Below, one piece after another: positions 12,291 to 30,300 of a stretch of DNA of 64,000 nucleotides (positions within the stretch are counted from its first letter, which is position 1; each line of letters begins with the position of its first letter). The translations under genes were made by a program, and so were the position numbers. The notes under the pieces are model-generated. The model searched no databases. It had not been told where the DNA came from and saw nothing but the letters and a program-made list of their open reading frames with translations. The stretch comes from Callipepla californica brunnescens (lineage: Eukaryota > Chordata > Aves > Galliformes > Odontophoridae): contig JALIRH010000108.1 of NCBI GenBank assembly GCA_023055505.1, positions 744,001 to 808,000 of the forward strand. The letters run 5' to 3'.

Positions 12291-13017
12291 GTGAGCGGGC
12301 GCGGGGAGGGTGTGTGCGGAACGGGAGCGCCGCCGCGGTCGGAGCCGTGAGTACCGGGCCCGGGCCGTGCTGTGCTCGGGCGCCGTCCCCCGCGTTTTCC
12401 CCGCGCGTGTCTCCTCGTGGTGCCGGTGCCGGCCCGGCGTGTCCCTGCCCCCGCCCTGCTGCGTTTCCCTGTGCGTTGCCGGCGTTACCCGGTGTATTTC
12501 CTCGCGCGTTGCCCCGTCCTTTACTCTGCATTTTCCCCACGCGCTGCCCTGCGTTGCCCCCCTGTAATGCCCTGTGCGTTACCGTGCACTGCCCGCTGTT
12601 TTTCCCCTCGCGGTGCTCTGCCTTTCCCCGCTTATTGCACCACGCATCACCCCAACGTTTCCCACCGTGTTCCGTTCCGGCGCTGTATCCCCCTACCCAA
12701 AGCAGTACCTCTGTATCCCTGCAGCAGTGGCAGTGTGGACCACTCACCACCTGTCCCCATGTCCAAGTGCTCAGGGTGGCCCAGTGCAGCACTTGTGTTC
12801 TCCCCCCCTTCCCCTCTCCACCCTCAAGAGCAATGCCAGGCCATAGAGCTGCCTCCGGCTGCTGCTCATACCCAGGGGTGTGTCCCGCACAGCCGTGTCC
12901 TGTGGTGTTCACCCCCACCAGTGCCCCCTGCCTGGCCATGCCATCCTGCCTCACATCCCTCCTTGCAGCCCCCCCGAGACCCCATCCTCTTCTCTCTGCA
13001 GCCACAGTCTGGCCAGG

Positions 13018-17588
<4,571 letters not shown>

Positions 17589-18272
17589 GCGTGGCTGGGA
17601 TTTCTGATATGGCACTGATCAAGGAGTGGGCGCCCACAGTGCTGGGACCCCACTGCCGGCCGCAGCTACCTGTGTGTGCTGGGAGCTGCAGGGCCTGGCT
17701 TGGACACTCCGTTTGTACCTGTTTGTTCTGCTGTGGTGAAGTTTCTTAAACCAGATCCTTCCCAGCTCTGTGCTGTGTGCTCTGGGCAGGGGGGTGTGCC
17801 TGTGGGATGGCCCTGGGGAGGGGGCTGCGGGCCTCAGGGGCCACAGCAGAGGGGCACAGCTCCAACCCACCACTCCTCAAAGTTGCCTTGTACCTTGGCC
17901 ATGCCTTTATTTTCTCCCAAGCAGCACTTTGACACATCATCACTCCCTCACCCCAACCCGAGCACACCGCCAGCCCCTGGTGGCACCGCCTGCAGATGCC
18001 CCTTTGGGCTCCTCCTGAGGAGATGACCCAGCCCGCAGCTGCTGTGCTCAGCGTGTGCTCAGGGCAGCTCCCACCTCTCCAGGAGTGTGCTGCACTGCCT
18101 ACGTGCAGGGTGAGATGTCGGTGTGCGCTTGGTGGCTTGCTTAGAACCCTGGGGAGATCAGGTGGCTCTGGTAGGACCTGGGCCAGGACCCCACAGCATC
18201 CATGTGTGGTGCCGCAGCCGCTCCTCGTGCCACGAGCAGGATGCCACGTCCGCTGGCACAGCCCATGAGTGC
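17589..18272. other. Convergent 3' region of ABCB6 and ZFAND2B
   Basis: Holds the 3' UTRs of both genes. The minus-strand AATAAA at 17906-17911 serves ZFAND2B. I see no canonical plus-strand hexamer for ABCB6 before it, so the two transcripts may overlap tail to tail. Confidence 0.55.
17906..17911 (-). terminator. ZFAND2B polyadenylation signal AATAAA
   Basis: The plus strand reads tttatt, which is AATAAA on the minus strand, about 360 bases after the ZFAND2B stop codon. Confidence 0.7.
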
Positions 18273-20112
18273 CTATGACATGCTGCAGTTGGACGGCTTT
18301 GAGCTGTGTGCCTGGCAGGGCAGAGAGCATGTAGTGAGCGAGGCAAGGTGGCATCTTCCTCGGCCCTGCATGGTCCCTGGGAAGCAGAAAAGGAGGAGCC
18401 CATGGCTGGGCTCAGCCCGCTTACCTGCCGCTGCAGCTGCTGGTACTCAGCCTCACTTGCTGACAGTGCCTGTGCCAGTGCCAGGTCCTCCTCCTCCTGT
18501 GTGCTGCAGGGACAGCGGTGCACCGTGTGCCTGGCACCCCTCTGTGCCCACCCCACTATCCCCCCCTGGGCAGCAGAGGGCAGGGAGCTGCCTGCACTCC
18601 ATTTAGCATCACACAGCAGCGTGCCCGTGGGCTGCTGGCTTTCCTGGCTGCACCCATCGGTGCCATGCAGTCAGGAAGCAGCGTGTCCCCTGCAATGCCC
18701 AGCACTGTCCCCACCCAGCAATGGGCTCAGCTGCAGTTCCGAGCTCTTTTCCCCAGCACCTTGCAGAGCAGGGCCATCATGTGCAGCCCCGTGCGTGGGC
18801 AGCACCACCCCCAGCCACGCAAGCATGGGGGTGGCACCATGTGCCCCAGCTGTACCTGGGTGGCTGTGCTGAGCTGCGAGCTGACTCTGCCAGGGACATC
18901 TCCAGCGCCCGCTGCAGTGCTTCCTCCTCACTCTGCAACAAAACCCCCTGTCAGCAGCCACGGCTGCCCCTGCCCAGGCTGGGAGCTAAGACAGCGGGAG
19001 GCAGCCCCCACCCTCAGCTCAGCCCCTCTGTCAGCCTCCCAGGGTACGGGACACCCCCCACACTCACCAGCCCGTTCTGCAGCACGGCAGCTGGCGGGGA
19101 GGTGCTGCGGGCCTGGGGCACGGCCGCTCCCACACCTCTGCAGACAACAGGACAGAAGCCAAGTGATGCCACAGAGCTGCTGCCCAGCCGGGCTGAGGAG
19201 TGGGGCTGGCACCTACCTGGTGGGGGCAGGGCAGGGGGGGCTGCCCGCTGGCAGGGCGGTGCCGCTCGATGTGCTGCCAGCTTTGGGGGGGGATGCCTGG
19301 GCCCTGGCGAGAGCAGCGTGCCTGATGCAGAGAGTGTGCTGGGGGTGAGCGGCTGGCACCTCAGGCACGGGGCCGGGGCAGCTCTGCTCCGACTCTCACC
19401 CCGCTTTAGAGAGCGGCCACCCAGCCCCAGTGCAGTCGTGGTCCAGCGGGTGCCGGTGCTTGAGACAGTAGTTCTTGTGGCACTGCTCGCAGATCACCTT
19501 CATCATCTCCTTCTGCTTGCAGCCGGGCTTCAAGCACTTGTTGGTGAAGATCTGCGATGGGCGGCAGCGCTGAGCGGGGACCCTCGGGGCAGCGCCAGGA
19601 GCCGTCCTCCGGCACAGCCTTCCCCACGCACCTCCCCAGCGCTCGCGGTTCCCCGGGGAGCCCCACCTTGCGCTGGCGCTGCGCGGGGTCGGACCTGCAG
19701 TCGCGGTCGATGTGCTCTCCAACCACCACGTCGGGCATCTCGCCCCGCCGCACCGGCACCGGCGTGTTACACAGCGGGCACACGGGCACCTGCACGTCCT
19801 GCGGGGACGGGAGAGCGGCGGGGGCACGGGGCTTCGGGACGCGGGGCTTAGGGACGCGGGGCTCCGGGGCGCCGCGGGGCCGCTCACCTTCTTGTAGGCG
19901 GAGGTGCACCGGTGCTGGGCGTACGCGACGTGGTCGGTGCAGAAGATCCGCTCGCAGGCGTCGCACTTGAGGGGCAGGAAATCTGCGGGACGCGGGGTCA
20001 GCGCTCAGCGCCGACGGCCGCGGCCCCGCGTTCTCACCGATCCCCGCAGGCCCTCACCCAGGCGCTGGCAGGCGGCCCACGAGCAGTGAGCCCCCAGGTC
20101 CGGGAACTCCAT
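18273..20112 (-). CDS. ZFAND2B: ZFAND2B (AIRAPL), AN1 zinc-finger, UIM and CaaX protein, complete, nine exons
   Basis: ER- and proteasome-associated cofactor of p97/VCP that binds ubiquitin and helps clear defective or translocating proteins. Exons in transcript order: 20112-20058, 19982-19888, 19798-19667, 19551-19400, 19321-19217, 19137-19068, 18932-18856, 18503-18425, 18311-18273; 267 residues (human 257). Two AN1 zinc fingers fill roughly residues 10-140, with Cys/His spacing intact. A VIM-like p97-binding core (AALAR, 147-151) follows across the exon 4/5 junction, with Lys where human has the leading Arg. Two ubiquitin-interacting motifs follow (SEEEALQRALEMSL and EEEDLALAQALSAS). The protein ends CSMS, a CaaX box predicted to be prenylated, where human has CSLC. 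Acceptor choice in exon 8 (18503) is set by phase and by the TQEEEDL match. Confidence 0.95.
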
Positions 20113-20660
20113 GGCGGCCCCTCTCTCCCGGACGCCCGCGCCGCGCCCGTTTCCGTCCCGGCGTCACGCGGGGCGGGGATGCGCTCGGTACCACCCCCGC
20201 GGCGGTCACGGGGCGGCCCCGCGGAGCCGGCGGTGCCCGGAGCGGCGCGTTCTTCCCTCCCTCCCCCCACCGCTTTCTTCCTCCCGCTCCGGTTCCCCCA
20301 TCCCGGGTCCCCGCCCCGCCCGTTGGGGCCCTGACCCGGACGCAGCCGCCCGGTACCCGCAGCTGCTAACGCGGAGAGCCGGGGCTGCGGGGACACGGTG
20401 TGCTTCCCGGGCCGTGCCGCACGGCGTGAGCTGCTTCCCTGCCCCACAGCCACGCTGTGCTCTCCCCGGCCCCTAGCCCCCCCCACCCATCACCTTCCCG
20501 CTCCCTACCCTGCGCTTCGAGGTCTTGCAACGCCCGGCCGCCGTTGCCAGGGCATGCGGGCAGAGCCGAGGAGTGCTCGGCCCCGGGGCAGCCCGCAGCA
20601 CCAGGGGTGCGGTGCGGTGCGGTGCGGCAGGAACAGACGCAGAACTGAACAGGGCCAGGA
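20113..20660. promoter_or_regulatory. ZFAND2B CpG-island promoter and intergenic spacer
   Basis: GC-rich sequence upstream of ZFAND2B (minus) up to the apparent 3' end of RETREG2 (minus). The CpG density fits a housekeeping promoter for ZFAND2B. Long open frames here on both strands are by-products of GC richness. No TATA box is seen. Confidence 0.55.
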
Positions 20661-21397
20661 GTGAACTTCATTGATTGCAAAAAAAAAAACAACCAAAAAC
20701 CTCCACAGCCACTCAGTAGCACAACTCGAATCAGACAGGGAAAAACAGGTATCGCCCGACACCGTGTTCCAGCAGCGAAGTGAAAGATGCCGACAGGTTG
20801 CGGAAAGGGGCTCTTTGTTTGTCAGGACCCATCTGCTTGTGTCCCCTTACTGCTGCCCTCCCCTCCCCCAAAAAGGCCCCTCGCCCACCCCCAGCTCCCG
20901 AGGGCTGTGTGTGCCCGTGCTCCCCTCCCCAGCCCTCCCCCAAACGAAACTGCTGAAAGTTAAAATTATTTACACTTTTAGCCATTTAAAAACCCAATAA
21001 AATAAGATTGCATATGTCCTACTGGGGGTCTGGGTATTAGCAGCAGCTACAGCTAGCTCAGTACTCCGCGTGCAAAACGAAAGACAAACAGAAGACAGAC
21101 CAAAATACGGCACCATTACTAGGAAGCGTTTGCAGGGGTCGGTGTTCCGATTGTGGCATAAGGCTTCCAGGAGCTGGCTCCTCCCCAGCGGCGGGGCAGG
21201 GCCGTCCCCAGCTCAGCCAGCAGACGCCGGGCTCTAGAAGGATGGAAAGGATTTGTTATTCCAAACACAGCACATGAACACTGACGCGTTTCCATCCCCA
21301 GTCAACACAAACATCTAAAACCCGCCGCACGTTCGCCACGTTGAGTTCTTCCTTCTTTCCAGTGACGATGGAGATCGAGGGGGTGCACGAAGAAGAC
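20661..21397 (-). other. RETREG2 3' untranslated region
   Basis: About 740 bases after the RETREG2 stop, more AT-rich than the flanks. I do not see a canonical minus-strand AATAAA or ATTAAA. An AATGAA (minus, at 20667-20672) is a possible weak signal, so the 3' end is approximate. Confidence 0.5.
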
Positions 21398-24300
21398 CTA
21401 AGACATAGATGCTGCTGTCATCGCTGCCTCCTCCTCGTCTCCTTGCTTTGGCAGCTCAGCATGGGGGGGACAGGGGGGAGCCGGAGCCGGAGCGGCAGGA
21501 GACTCCTGCCCTTCCTGCTCCTCTCCAAGGCCCAGCTCTACATCCATTTGCTCCAGCTCCCTCTGATCCAGTAGCTCAAAGTCATCGGCTTCCTCCTCGT
21601 CCTCAGGTGAAGCTGCTGTCTCTGCCTCCGCCACTTCGGTCCCTGACAGCTGTGCTTGGAAACTCAGTTTCTCTTCGGGCTCGGCGGGGAGGAACTCGGA
21701 GAGGGAGGGTCCCTCGCTGGCCTCCGAGGACCGCAGCAGGGCAGAGAGGGTGTTCTGCACCGCTGTGGTAATGGCAGTGGTGACGATCTCCTCGCTCAGC
21801 GTGTCAATGCAGACGCCCAGGCCCGGCGCAGGGACAGTGTCTGGCTCTGCGCTGCCCCCTGCCACCTGCCCACCCCCGTTGAAGTGCGTATTTACAAAAT
21901 GGAGAGGAGACGCTAGGCGAAGGATGGAGAGGTCAGAGTCCGCAGCCTCCTTCTCTGCTGAGTCCAGCTCACGGGCAGCGTGGGCAAGCTCAGGACCCAG
22001 AGGCACACCAAACGCGTCTTCATCGCTCTGTGGTCCCAGATCTCTGGAATGGTATTCTTCCACGGAGGGAAACTCTGCCAGGTCCTTGGAGAATGACTCC
22101 TCCGGCTCACTGTGCAGGCTCTGCTGATCCAGGTCTGGAAGGCACCAGCATTAACATCAACATTAAGGCACGGGTCACCTTGCCTCAACCCAGGCTGCTG
22201 ACATCTCCCATTCACTTTCTCCCAGCTGACACGCCAGGGCTCCCTTCTGGGCATTCTCCCAGCTCAGGGAGTGCGGTAGGATGGGATCTGCAGTTATTCC
22301 CTTCTGAGTGGCACAACTCACCTATCCTGCTCTATGTGCTCTCTGCTCTGAGAAAACCAATTTTCCTTGCTCTCACTCTCTGCATCCAGAGCACTCTGCT
22401 AAAACCCACAGGCTCAGGGAAATGGTGCTCATAGCACTCTCTCTCTGCCTAATCCTCCCCAGGCACTCAAGCAACTGCGCTGGAGTGATTATCTTTGCAC
22501 TTCTCACTACTGACCAAGCTTGTGAGCTGTAGTGGAAATGCTAAGACAGTGTCTGAAACAGTGATGGAGCACCTGGTGGGAAGGCGTGGCCAGCTCAGGT
22601 GCATGCAGTGCCCCTGAGTGACAGAAAGGGGTGGAGCCAGGATCCACCCCTTCCCAGACCTCATTTAAGGGCTGGCAGTGGAGGTGATGGCATCTTGCTG
22701 GAGATCTCTGTCTATCTGAGCCCTTCTAAAGGTAAGCGTGTTTTCTTTCTCTGTTCCTGCATTTGTGACTGCTGTAGTGGGGCTTGTTTTCATTTGCTGC
22801 AACCTAGGACTGTGCCACCCTGCTATCACTGTTGTGGTTTCTATTGCATTACAGCATTACATGAGTCTGGCACAGTGAGCTGTCTGACCTGTTCCACCCA
22901 GCATCATACAGTGGTGTATAACTACACCATGCCATTTTTTTTTTTTTCTGTGGGTCCTCTCTACTCATGTGTCCTCTGCCATTTTGCAGGGACTCTGTGG
23001 ATGGCCTTCCTCCCTTTCTGGAGCCACAAGGAAGTACTGTCTTGTGGGGCAGTTATCAGAAGCCTGTCTTCAGTCCTAACCAACTCTGTACCACCCATAA
23101 AGCCAGGGCACGCTGTTGCCAATACTGCTTCCTTCTTCTAATGCTCTTCCCCCTACAAACAGCTGGGTTTTTTCCACATCTTCCTATTCAGAAGAGAAGA
23201 TGCTCTTGGTCAAAACATCCTAGGTAAGGGGAGGCAGCAAAGTATCCCATTGTGTACCTTCAGAAACATCCGTCAGCTGTGGGGTGGTAGCCCTTGAGAC
23301 AGAAAAGCCCCCACTCTCCAGGATGGAAGCCTCTTCATCAGAGAGCTCAGAATCTGTGATTGATAGTGCCAGGGCAGTTTTCTTCACATCCACCTGCACA
23401 GGATGAAAACACAGTGACAGGTTCCTGCATGTCTGGCTAGCAGTGAAGCACCTCCATGCAGGCCAGAGCTTGCAGGCAGAAGTCCTTTGCTGGAGGGAGT
23501 GTGCAGGGACAATATGAAAGCAGGAGGGATGTGGCAGAGTGCTTACTGCACTTCTAGTGAAGAACAGTCACAGCTCACTGGCTTTCCTGCAGTAATTCAC
23601 TGCTGGAAGCTTTGTCTGCTTTCAGTGCAGAACCTGAAAGAGCCAGTACAAGATGAGATCAGCCTGCAGTAGTCTCACAAGGCTTTAATCCTTCTTTTTT
23701 TTTGGGCACATCAAGGAGCAAAACACCCCTTCCCTCTTACTTTCACACTAAGCACAAAGGAGCCTTCTACATATAACAGTAGCTCAAATATCTGCATTGC
23801 TTTGGAAGCTAAAGCTTTCCACTTCACTCTGTGAGCCTAGCTCCAAGCTCAGAGCTCCTGTAAAAACAAACGCTCTGCCCATCTCTGTGGTGCATGCACA
23901 CAAGAGTCTTGTCCTGTCTGTCTGAGGGCAGGAGGTCAATGTAAGAGACACCAGCACTGCTTATCTCCCTTTCCTAGCTGTGAGCAGAATGGGAGCCTCT
24001 TGAAAATTGCTCCAGGAAAGCCCAGGAGACTTTGCCATCCTCTGAGCTCTTAGCATAAGCATCATAACAATTCTGTGGGTTCGCTGGTGGTTCGGGCTTG
24101 GCTTCCCTCATCCTGCTTCTGTGATGCTGAATTCTCAATAACCAGATTGACGACTGCCTTCATCAAACTGACACCCTTCTCCATTGGGATTCTGCAGTGA
24201 CTTGTTGGTGTGCTGTTTATCACTGCGGCTGTGCTTAGACTGCTTTTGGCTCTCAAGATGCCAGAGAGGAAGGACTGGTTCCTATATAGGTGTGCTGTGT

Positions 24301-27300
24301 TCTTACCACTGGGGAGAAGCCTGACAACTCTGCCTCACTCTCACTCTCTGTCTCTGCTGTTGGCTCATCACCTGCTGCAGGCTCACTCTTCACTTGTCGC
24401 TCTACAAGTAAAAAAAAAAAAAAAAAAAAGTGGGTTAACTTGAGACTGAAGGAATTCTTTTATGTTTAACTCGTCCTACGCTTCTACCCTGTAAAACGAC
24501 ACAGGTTTCCCAGAGTGTAAGAGCTTCCAGAGACAGCTACAACCTGTTGCTTTTGTTTGCTATACCCATGACAAACCTAGTTACTGTCTCCCAAACCCTC
24601 AAGTTTCAGTCCATTTCTCCCTGCTCTATCACATCTACCTGCTGTTTTCAGACACAAGCTTCCCTCATGCCTTTGCTAAGGCTCCACTCTGGTGTCAGGA
24701 AGAAGGTAAGTGCTTACTCTTCTTCTCATGCTTATGGTGCAGTGTCTCTGCCTTCATACTGTAGTCCAGTTTCATCAGAACAGGCTCCAATCGTGTGTAC
24801 ATCCTCTGGATCAGCTCATGGTAGACCACCAGTGGCCAGAGAAGAATGCTGAGCACTGTGATAAACAGAGGGTGAAAAGACTGTAAGAGGAAGAACTGGC
24901 ACAATCCAGCCCTTTATGGAGCCTGACTCTGTGTCAAGGGAAGAGCAGCTGAATTGAAATTGCTTTGCATTTGACCACTTACAATTCTCAGCTTTGGTTA
25001 TTCTTGCTCATTCTGAAGCTGCTAAATTAATCTGGTTTTCCTAACCAATGTCTGTTCATGTTTTGATACAGGTTTATGCTGAAGTGAAACAGAAGCCCTC
25101 TGCTTCAGGCACTGTGTCCCAGCTCCAGCATGCAACAAAGGCCCTGAAACTGCATATTTAAATAACTGAATGTAAGCAAGAAATAAAAAAAACAAACAAA
25201 ACTGAAACTTCTAGAAAGGTATCAGCACAGAGACATGCTAGCAGCAAAGCACCTGAACCATCTTTGGAACTATCAGGGACTCAGGATGCGGTTAAAAAGC
25301 CTTATTTGATAAACATGCACTTCCTTTAATAACTCTCTCAAATGGATTTGCCCACTGTAGGAACTGAGAAACTGCAGCTTTCTGTGTCTCAGAAGCCTCA
25401 CGAGTGCAGCCTCAACGGTAGAAGAGGAAAGCAACGTCTTTAGTGACAGCTCCCTCTCCTGACTTTGCAGTTGCACTGCATGCCCACACTTAAAGCAAGA
25501 ATTCCCAGAGTGCACTGCTTGTATTGATTTATCATGTAGCACAGAACCCTGCAAAAACAAACAAACAAACAAACCAAAAACAACTCCAAAACCATGCATG
25601 CTTCCACCAGCGTATCAGCAGTGCAGTTAGGTCTTGTTTCAGAGTACGTCACAGGAGAGAGCTGCTTATACTCACAAATGATGTAGGAGATCATTATGCC
25701 TGGAACATAGTGTCCAACTACAGCCAGAATCAGGCAGCCTGAACAGACACTCATGCAGAACTGAAGGAAGAGAGGAACAAACAGAAGTGACAAGAGGTAG
25801 AGATATGTTTATGCAACCAGTGCAGGCAACCCAGTCAGAACAAAGAGAGGGATGCTCCTTACAAGACGCAATACACAAGCTCTTCCTCCTTCCCCCCACC
25901 AAAAAAGCAGTATAAGTGTTTATTTTCTTGCTCAGTTTTGCACTGAGGACATTCAGATGCTGATGGTCACAACTGAGGCAGGTTGGTTGGGTTAAGCTGT
26001 AAGCATTAGAGGTTCAAGCACAGGAAGACCAAGGTAACTAAAGATCCCATTCACAAAAATGAATCAAAATTTCAGTGGATGGTTCTTTCTGAATAAAATG
26101 ATGTTCCTTTAAGCTAGGATGGGATATTGCACACTGCTATTTTACAGTACTTCCCCTCTGAAATGTTTTAAGAAAAGCCTGTACTGTCCTGACAGAGACT
26201 GAAAGCTGTTAGAGTCACCTGATGATGTGCCACTGCTCTGCAATAAACCAAGTGGCGAAAGCAGCAGCAGTGGAACCCACACTCCCACCAGGCCAGATGC
26301 TTCCTCCTCTGGAGAAAGAAGGACAATGGTGCAGCCCTGATGGTTTGTCCTGAATTCTTCTGGTGATAAGGGGAGGTGAGAACAAGCACCCTGCAAGCCA
26401 GGGTGTGGGTGAAGAAGCTGACTGCATCCAGTAATGAAGAGCTTTGTTTGTAACGCAGGGGCCATACAGAAACTAGGGCTCTCTAAGGATTTTGTTTCCA
26501 ATGGGTCTGGTTCCCCTACTCCCTGCTGCTGGAGCAGTGTTTTAACAGAAGAGTAATCAGCAGTGACAAAAACCCGCTCCTTTTGGCATGCTGGAACCCA
26601 ACAAGCCTGATACGACCCCAGTAGCCAGTCTGTCCTATCTTAGCGGTGCTAGGGAAACTCCTGCCTACTAAACTCTCCTAAATATGCATAGCCATTGGAA
26701 CATGGCTTTTGACATACACTCAGGAACACTGCTACATTCAGACTTAGCTAGCTACGAACTGTTAGGTAGGACCAGCTTAAAGGGTTGAACAGAGCCCATG
26801 TTCATGGGCAGAGCCTCTAGGCACCCCTTTCTTACTCCTACTAACAATCTAAGAGCTTCCTCTGCATGATAAGCAATGAAACTCAGTACAGTTAGTTGTT
26901 CACAGAGGACAGTAAGTTCAGGTCCTGTTTACAAACACTAGCAGCCAATCACTCATGAATTAAGCTTCCCAGGGCACAGAGTCTGAAAGGAAGGAACAGC
27001 AAATGTTAAGCAGGGATAGCAATTGTAAAAACGTTGATTTGACATTCCTGCATCTCCTAAGGCTGTTAGCAATGGAAAGAAAAGCCCCTGCAGGGAAGAG
27101 TAGGTATCTCCAGCTTACCTTGGCAGGATTTTGCCTCTTGTACTGTAGCAGTTCCTGCAGGTACAGCCTGAAGGTGACCCAGCTCTCTGCCAGACAGTGG
27201 CACAGCTCAGGGACACTGAGCAGGTGAGGCTGTGCCCCTGAAGTCACCCCCTCACTAGAGACAGACAAGAGTGAGAAGACAATGTTTGAACACAGTCTGC

Positions 27301-30300
27301 TTGGTTTGGGGTACAGCTGCACAGGGACATGTAGGTCCCTACCAAAGGCTTGACAATTCTGACTGCATCTGCAACCGAATTCTGGAAGACACTTGACTTG
27401 TAGACATTTTTTTTTCTCTTAATCAGGAAGAGAGTCAAGAGACAGCTGAGCCAAGCAGCAGCAGCAGACACACGTCACAGCATTCCCATGCCACAGGCTC
27501 AAGATGCAAAGCAGTTTGCCCAAAGCCACAAAGACAGAAGCGTTGGAGGGGGAACCAGTTAGGTGGCCCACTCTGGCACCAAGCACCAGGTCAGCAGAGC
27601 ACAGTGCTCAGACCTATAACCACAGCCCAGCATGGGAAGCCAGCTACGCTGCTACAGGCAGCCTGCAAAAGTCAGTCTCAGGGATTTCTTGCTCTCTGGA
27701 GGATTCTTAAAATAGTCCAGGACATATCCAGGAAAGAAACCTGAGAGATCCTAACAACAGAAGCACCTGAGCTTTATTGCTGCTCCAAGAACTTTAACTT
27801 TCCCCAGAGTCTCAAACTGTGGCTCCCGAGCTGATAAACAGCTGCCAGTGCACAAGAAACTGCTACCAAGGTTTCACAGCAGGAGCCATGCAGTCTACTG
27901 ACAACAACAAAGAGGGCAGGTGAGATCACCATGCTAAATGAAGGCATCCCCACTCTCCTCTTGCACCGTGGAGCACATTACTGAGCTTACCTGTCCCCTC
28001 CTGGCTCCTCTGACGGCTGAGCTGTAGAGAGAACAGAGAACAATCAGCCAAGTGAAAAATAAAACTTGACATTTTTACCACTCGAATAGAACACAGCTGG
28101 AAATGTATCATCTTCAGCTAGGGATGCACCCTGGGGACTTATCTGTGCTCTCAAGCAAGCACGAATCACTGGCTTGGAGTTTGTACTTGGCAAGCTTCAG
28201 TGAAGGCTGAAATCCCACGTGCCTGGACAGTACCATCCCCACAGGACGTGGAAGCAGCACAAAGACAATCCCAGCTGCCCAGCCCTTGTCACTCACGCAG
28301 GACTGTCAGCACAGTCCCTGAGCTGTGCAAAGCTTCAGCTGCTGTCTTGGAACTCAACATGGCGCTAGCAGGTTCCAGTTGCATCTCCCTGAGACCAGAC
28401 CACAGCTCCTGGCACGATGATGTGTACAAATGCCAGAGATCTCACTGCTGTCTCTGCCCTTTCCCATGGAATTAAGTACTAAATACCAGACTCATGCATA
28501 ATTATCTAATTTTAGGGCTCTTTCATGCCTCCTGACAGTCCTTTGTGCCAGCAACGCACAAATATAACTACACTACTAAGTCTGGACAAGAACAAGGCAA
28601 AGCTTCTGCCATTCCACTCTGCACTCAACTCAGTGACAATCAAACAGGGACTGAAGGGAGGAGCAGTGGCAGAGGTCCCACAGGTCTATGCTCTAACCAG
28701 CAACAAACTTTGTTCAGGCTGCCAAAGAAGTTCAGAAGATTGATGAGATGCTGTCTCGCACACCACCCGATAAGCAGGACTGAAATAATGGAAGAGAGTT
28801 TATGTTCAAAGGTCAAGATACTTGGTAGAAATGTGCTTAAAAACGCCAAATGGGCAAAAAGAGTTTCAAAGCCCCCCTGGAGCCACCAGCCAGCTGCAAG
28901 GCCCAAGAGTGGCAGTGACTTCCCCAAGGAAAGCAGCCTTGTTACTGTTCTCCTAAGGCAGGCGATGTTGGGCCAAGTATGTCAGACTCCTCCTACCACC
29001 GCAGGCACCGCAACAGTGCAGTGGAGCGGGAGGCCATCCGCAGAGGGGAGGAGGCAGTTCTTTGAGAGCATGACCCAGATTTCCAGTAATCGGGCCTGAC
29101 AAGAGGAGCCAACTGCTCTCAGCCTGGGCTGCCCACAACCCATTGGTGCGGCTGCTGGGGCAGCAGGAACTCAGACTGACCGCCTCAGCATGAGAAAGGA
29201 GTGTTATGGATGCAGATGTAACACTGGGGGGTGGCTGCTTCTCTTTCACAACTGCTGCTGTTGTATTTTGTTATTGTGCGCAGACAGCAGAATTCCAGCC
29301 GTCTCTCAAAGCATCGTCTTTTATCTGCAATGAAGCACCAAAAAAAAAAATGCATTGGCATGGGCCCCTCTGTGATTGCTGCCCGTAGCAGCCACCAAAC
29401 GAGGCTCTGGAACGCTTGTCACAGTCCACCGGATGGATGCACCAGCAGCACAGCGAGCAGGGTGGCACAGGAGCTCCGCTCCTCTCAAACTGGCTGCCTT
29501 GGTCCAAGCCACCAAAAACATGCCAGCAGAGGGAGCGGAACAGCTCTCCTCAGCTGCTTCTTTCTGAAGGCTTCAGGGACTTCTGGGAGCTGCAGAACAG
29601 TTCAGCAGGCTGCAGAGTGCCCACGTGACTTAAGCTTTCTGGCAAAACAAGGGCTGTCTTTTGCTTCCTGTGGTAGTGTACTCTGCCTGCTGTCCATCCC
29701 AATGCACTGGAGCCTTAAACCAGCAGGAGAAATGCTGCAATCACAATAAATCCACACTGATTATTGCTGATAGGACGTGCTGGCTTAGGTAAGGCTTAAG
29801 TCCAACCTGTGCTGCAATAGCCCCAGTACAACTAAGCCAGCTAGAACACCCAGCTGGCTTCACATCATCAATAACCAGCTGAATTCTCGCTGTCAGCATT
29901 TCACACCCGACGGTGGATTAATACAAACTGCCTGACATACAGCAGACTCTTCTGAGAGAGCAGTCAGCCACACAAGAGTTTAGGTTACATGCTGGTACTG
30001 ACAAATTATCGCTGATGGATTCCTTGGCCCTTACAGGTTTTCAACATTTCCCCAAGAGGCATTCTTCATCTGTGTATAAACTTCAGCTAGAAAGCAGAGG
30101 CCCTTTTTAAGGAATGCCAGCATTCAACTGCAACGCAGCTATTGCTGGAGCTCTTCTACACTAAACTGCGACCAAAACACACTGCTAAACAATGCCACAC
30201 AAAGACACTGGTACTCCACAGCCACTTCAGGAGAAAACTGAGGTGCTTCCCAAGTCCTTACACAACATTAAAATGGAACCCCATGTGGTGGCAGTTACAT

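Noticed and set aside
11310..12350. 346-codon plus-strand frame between ATG9A and ABCB6
   Set aside because: It spans the ATG9A polyadenylation signal and the ABCB6 CpG island, with no family resemblance.
18721..19851. 376-codon plus-strand frame opposite ZFAND2B
   Set aside because: Antisense shadow of ZFAND2B exons and introns; the minus-strand exon chain has full phase support.
20996..21001. Plus-strand AATAAA near RETREG2
   Set aside because: It lies antisense in the RETREG2 3' UTR with no plus-strand gene upstream to use it.
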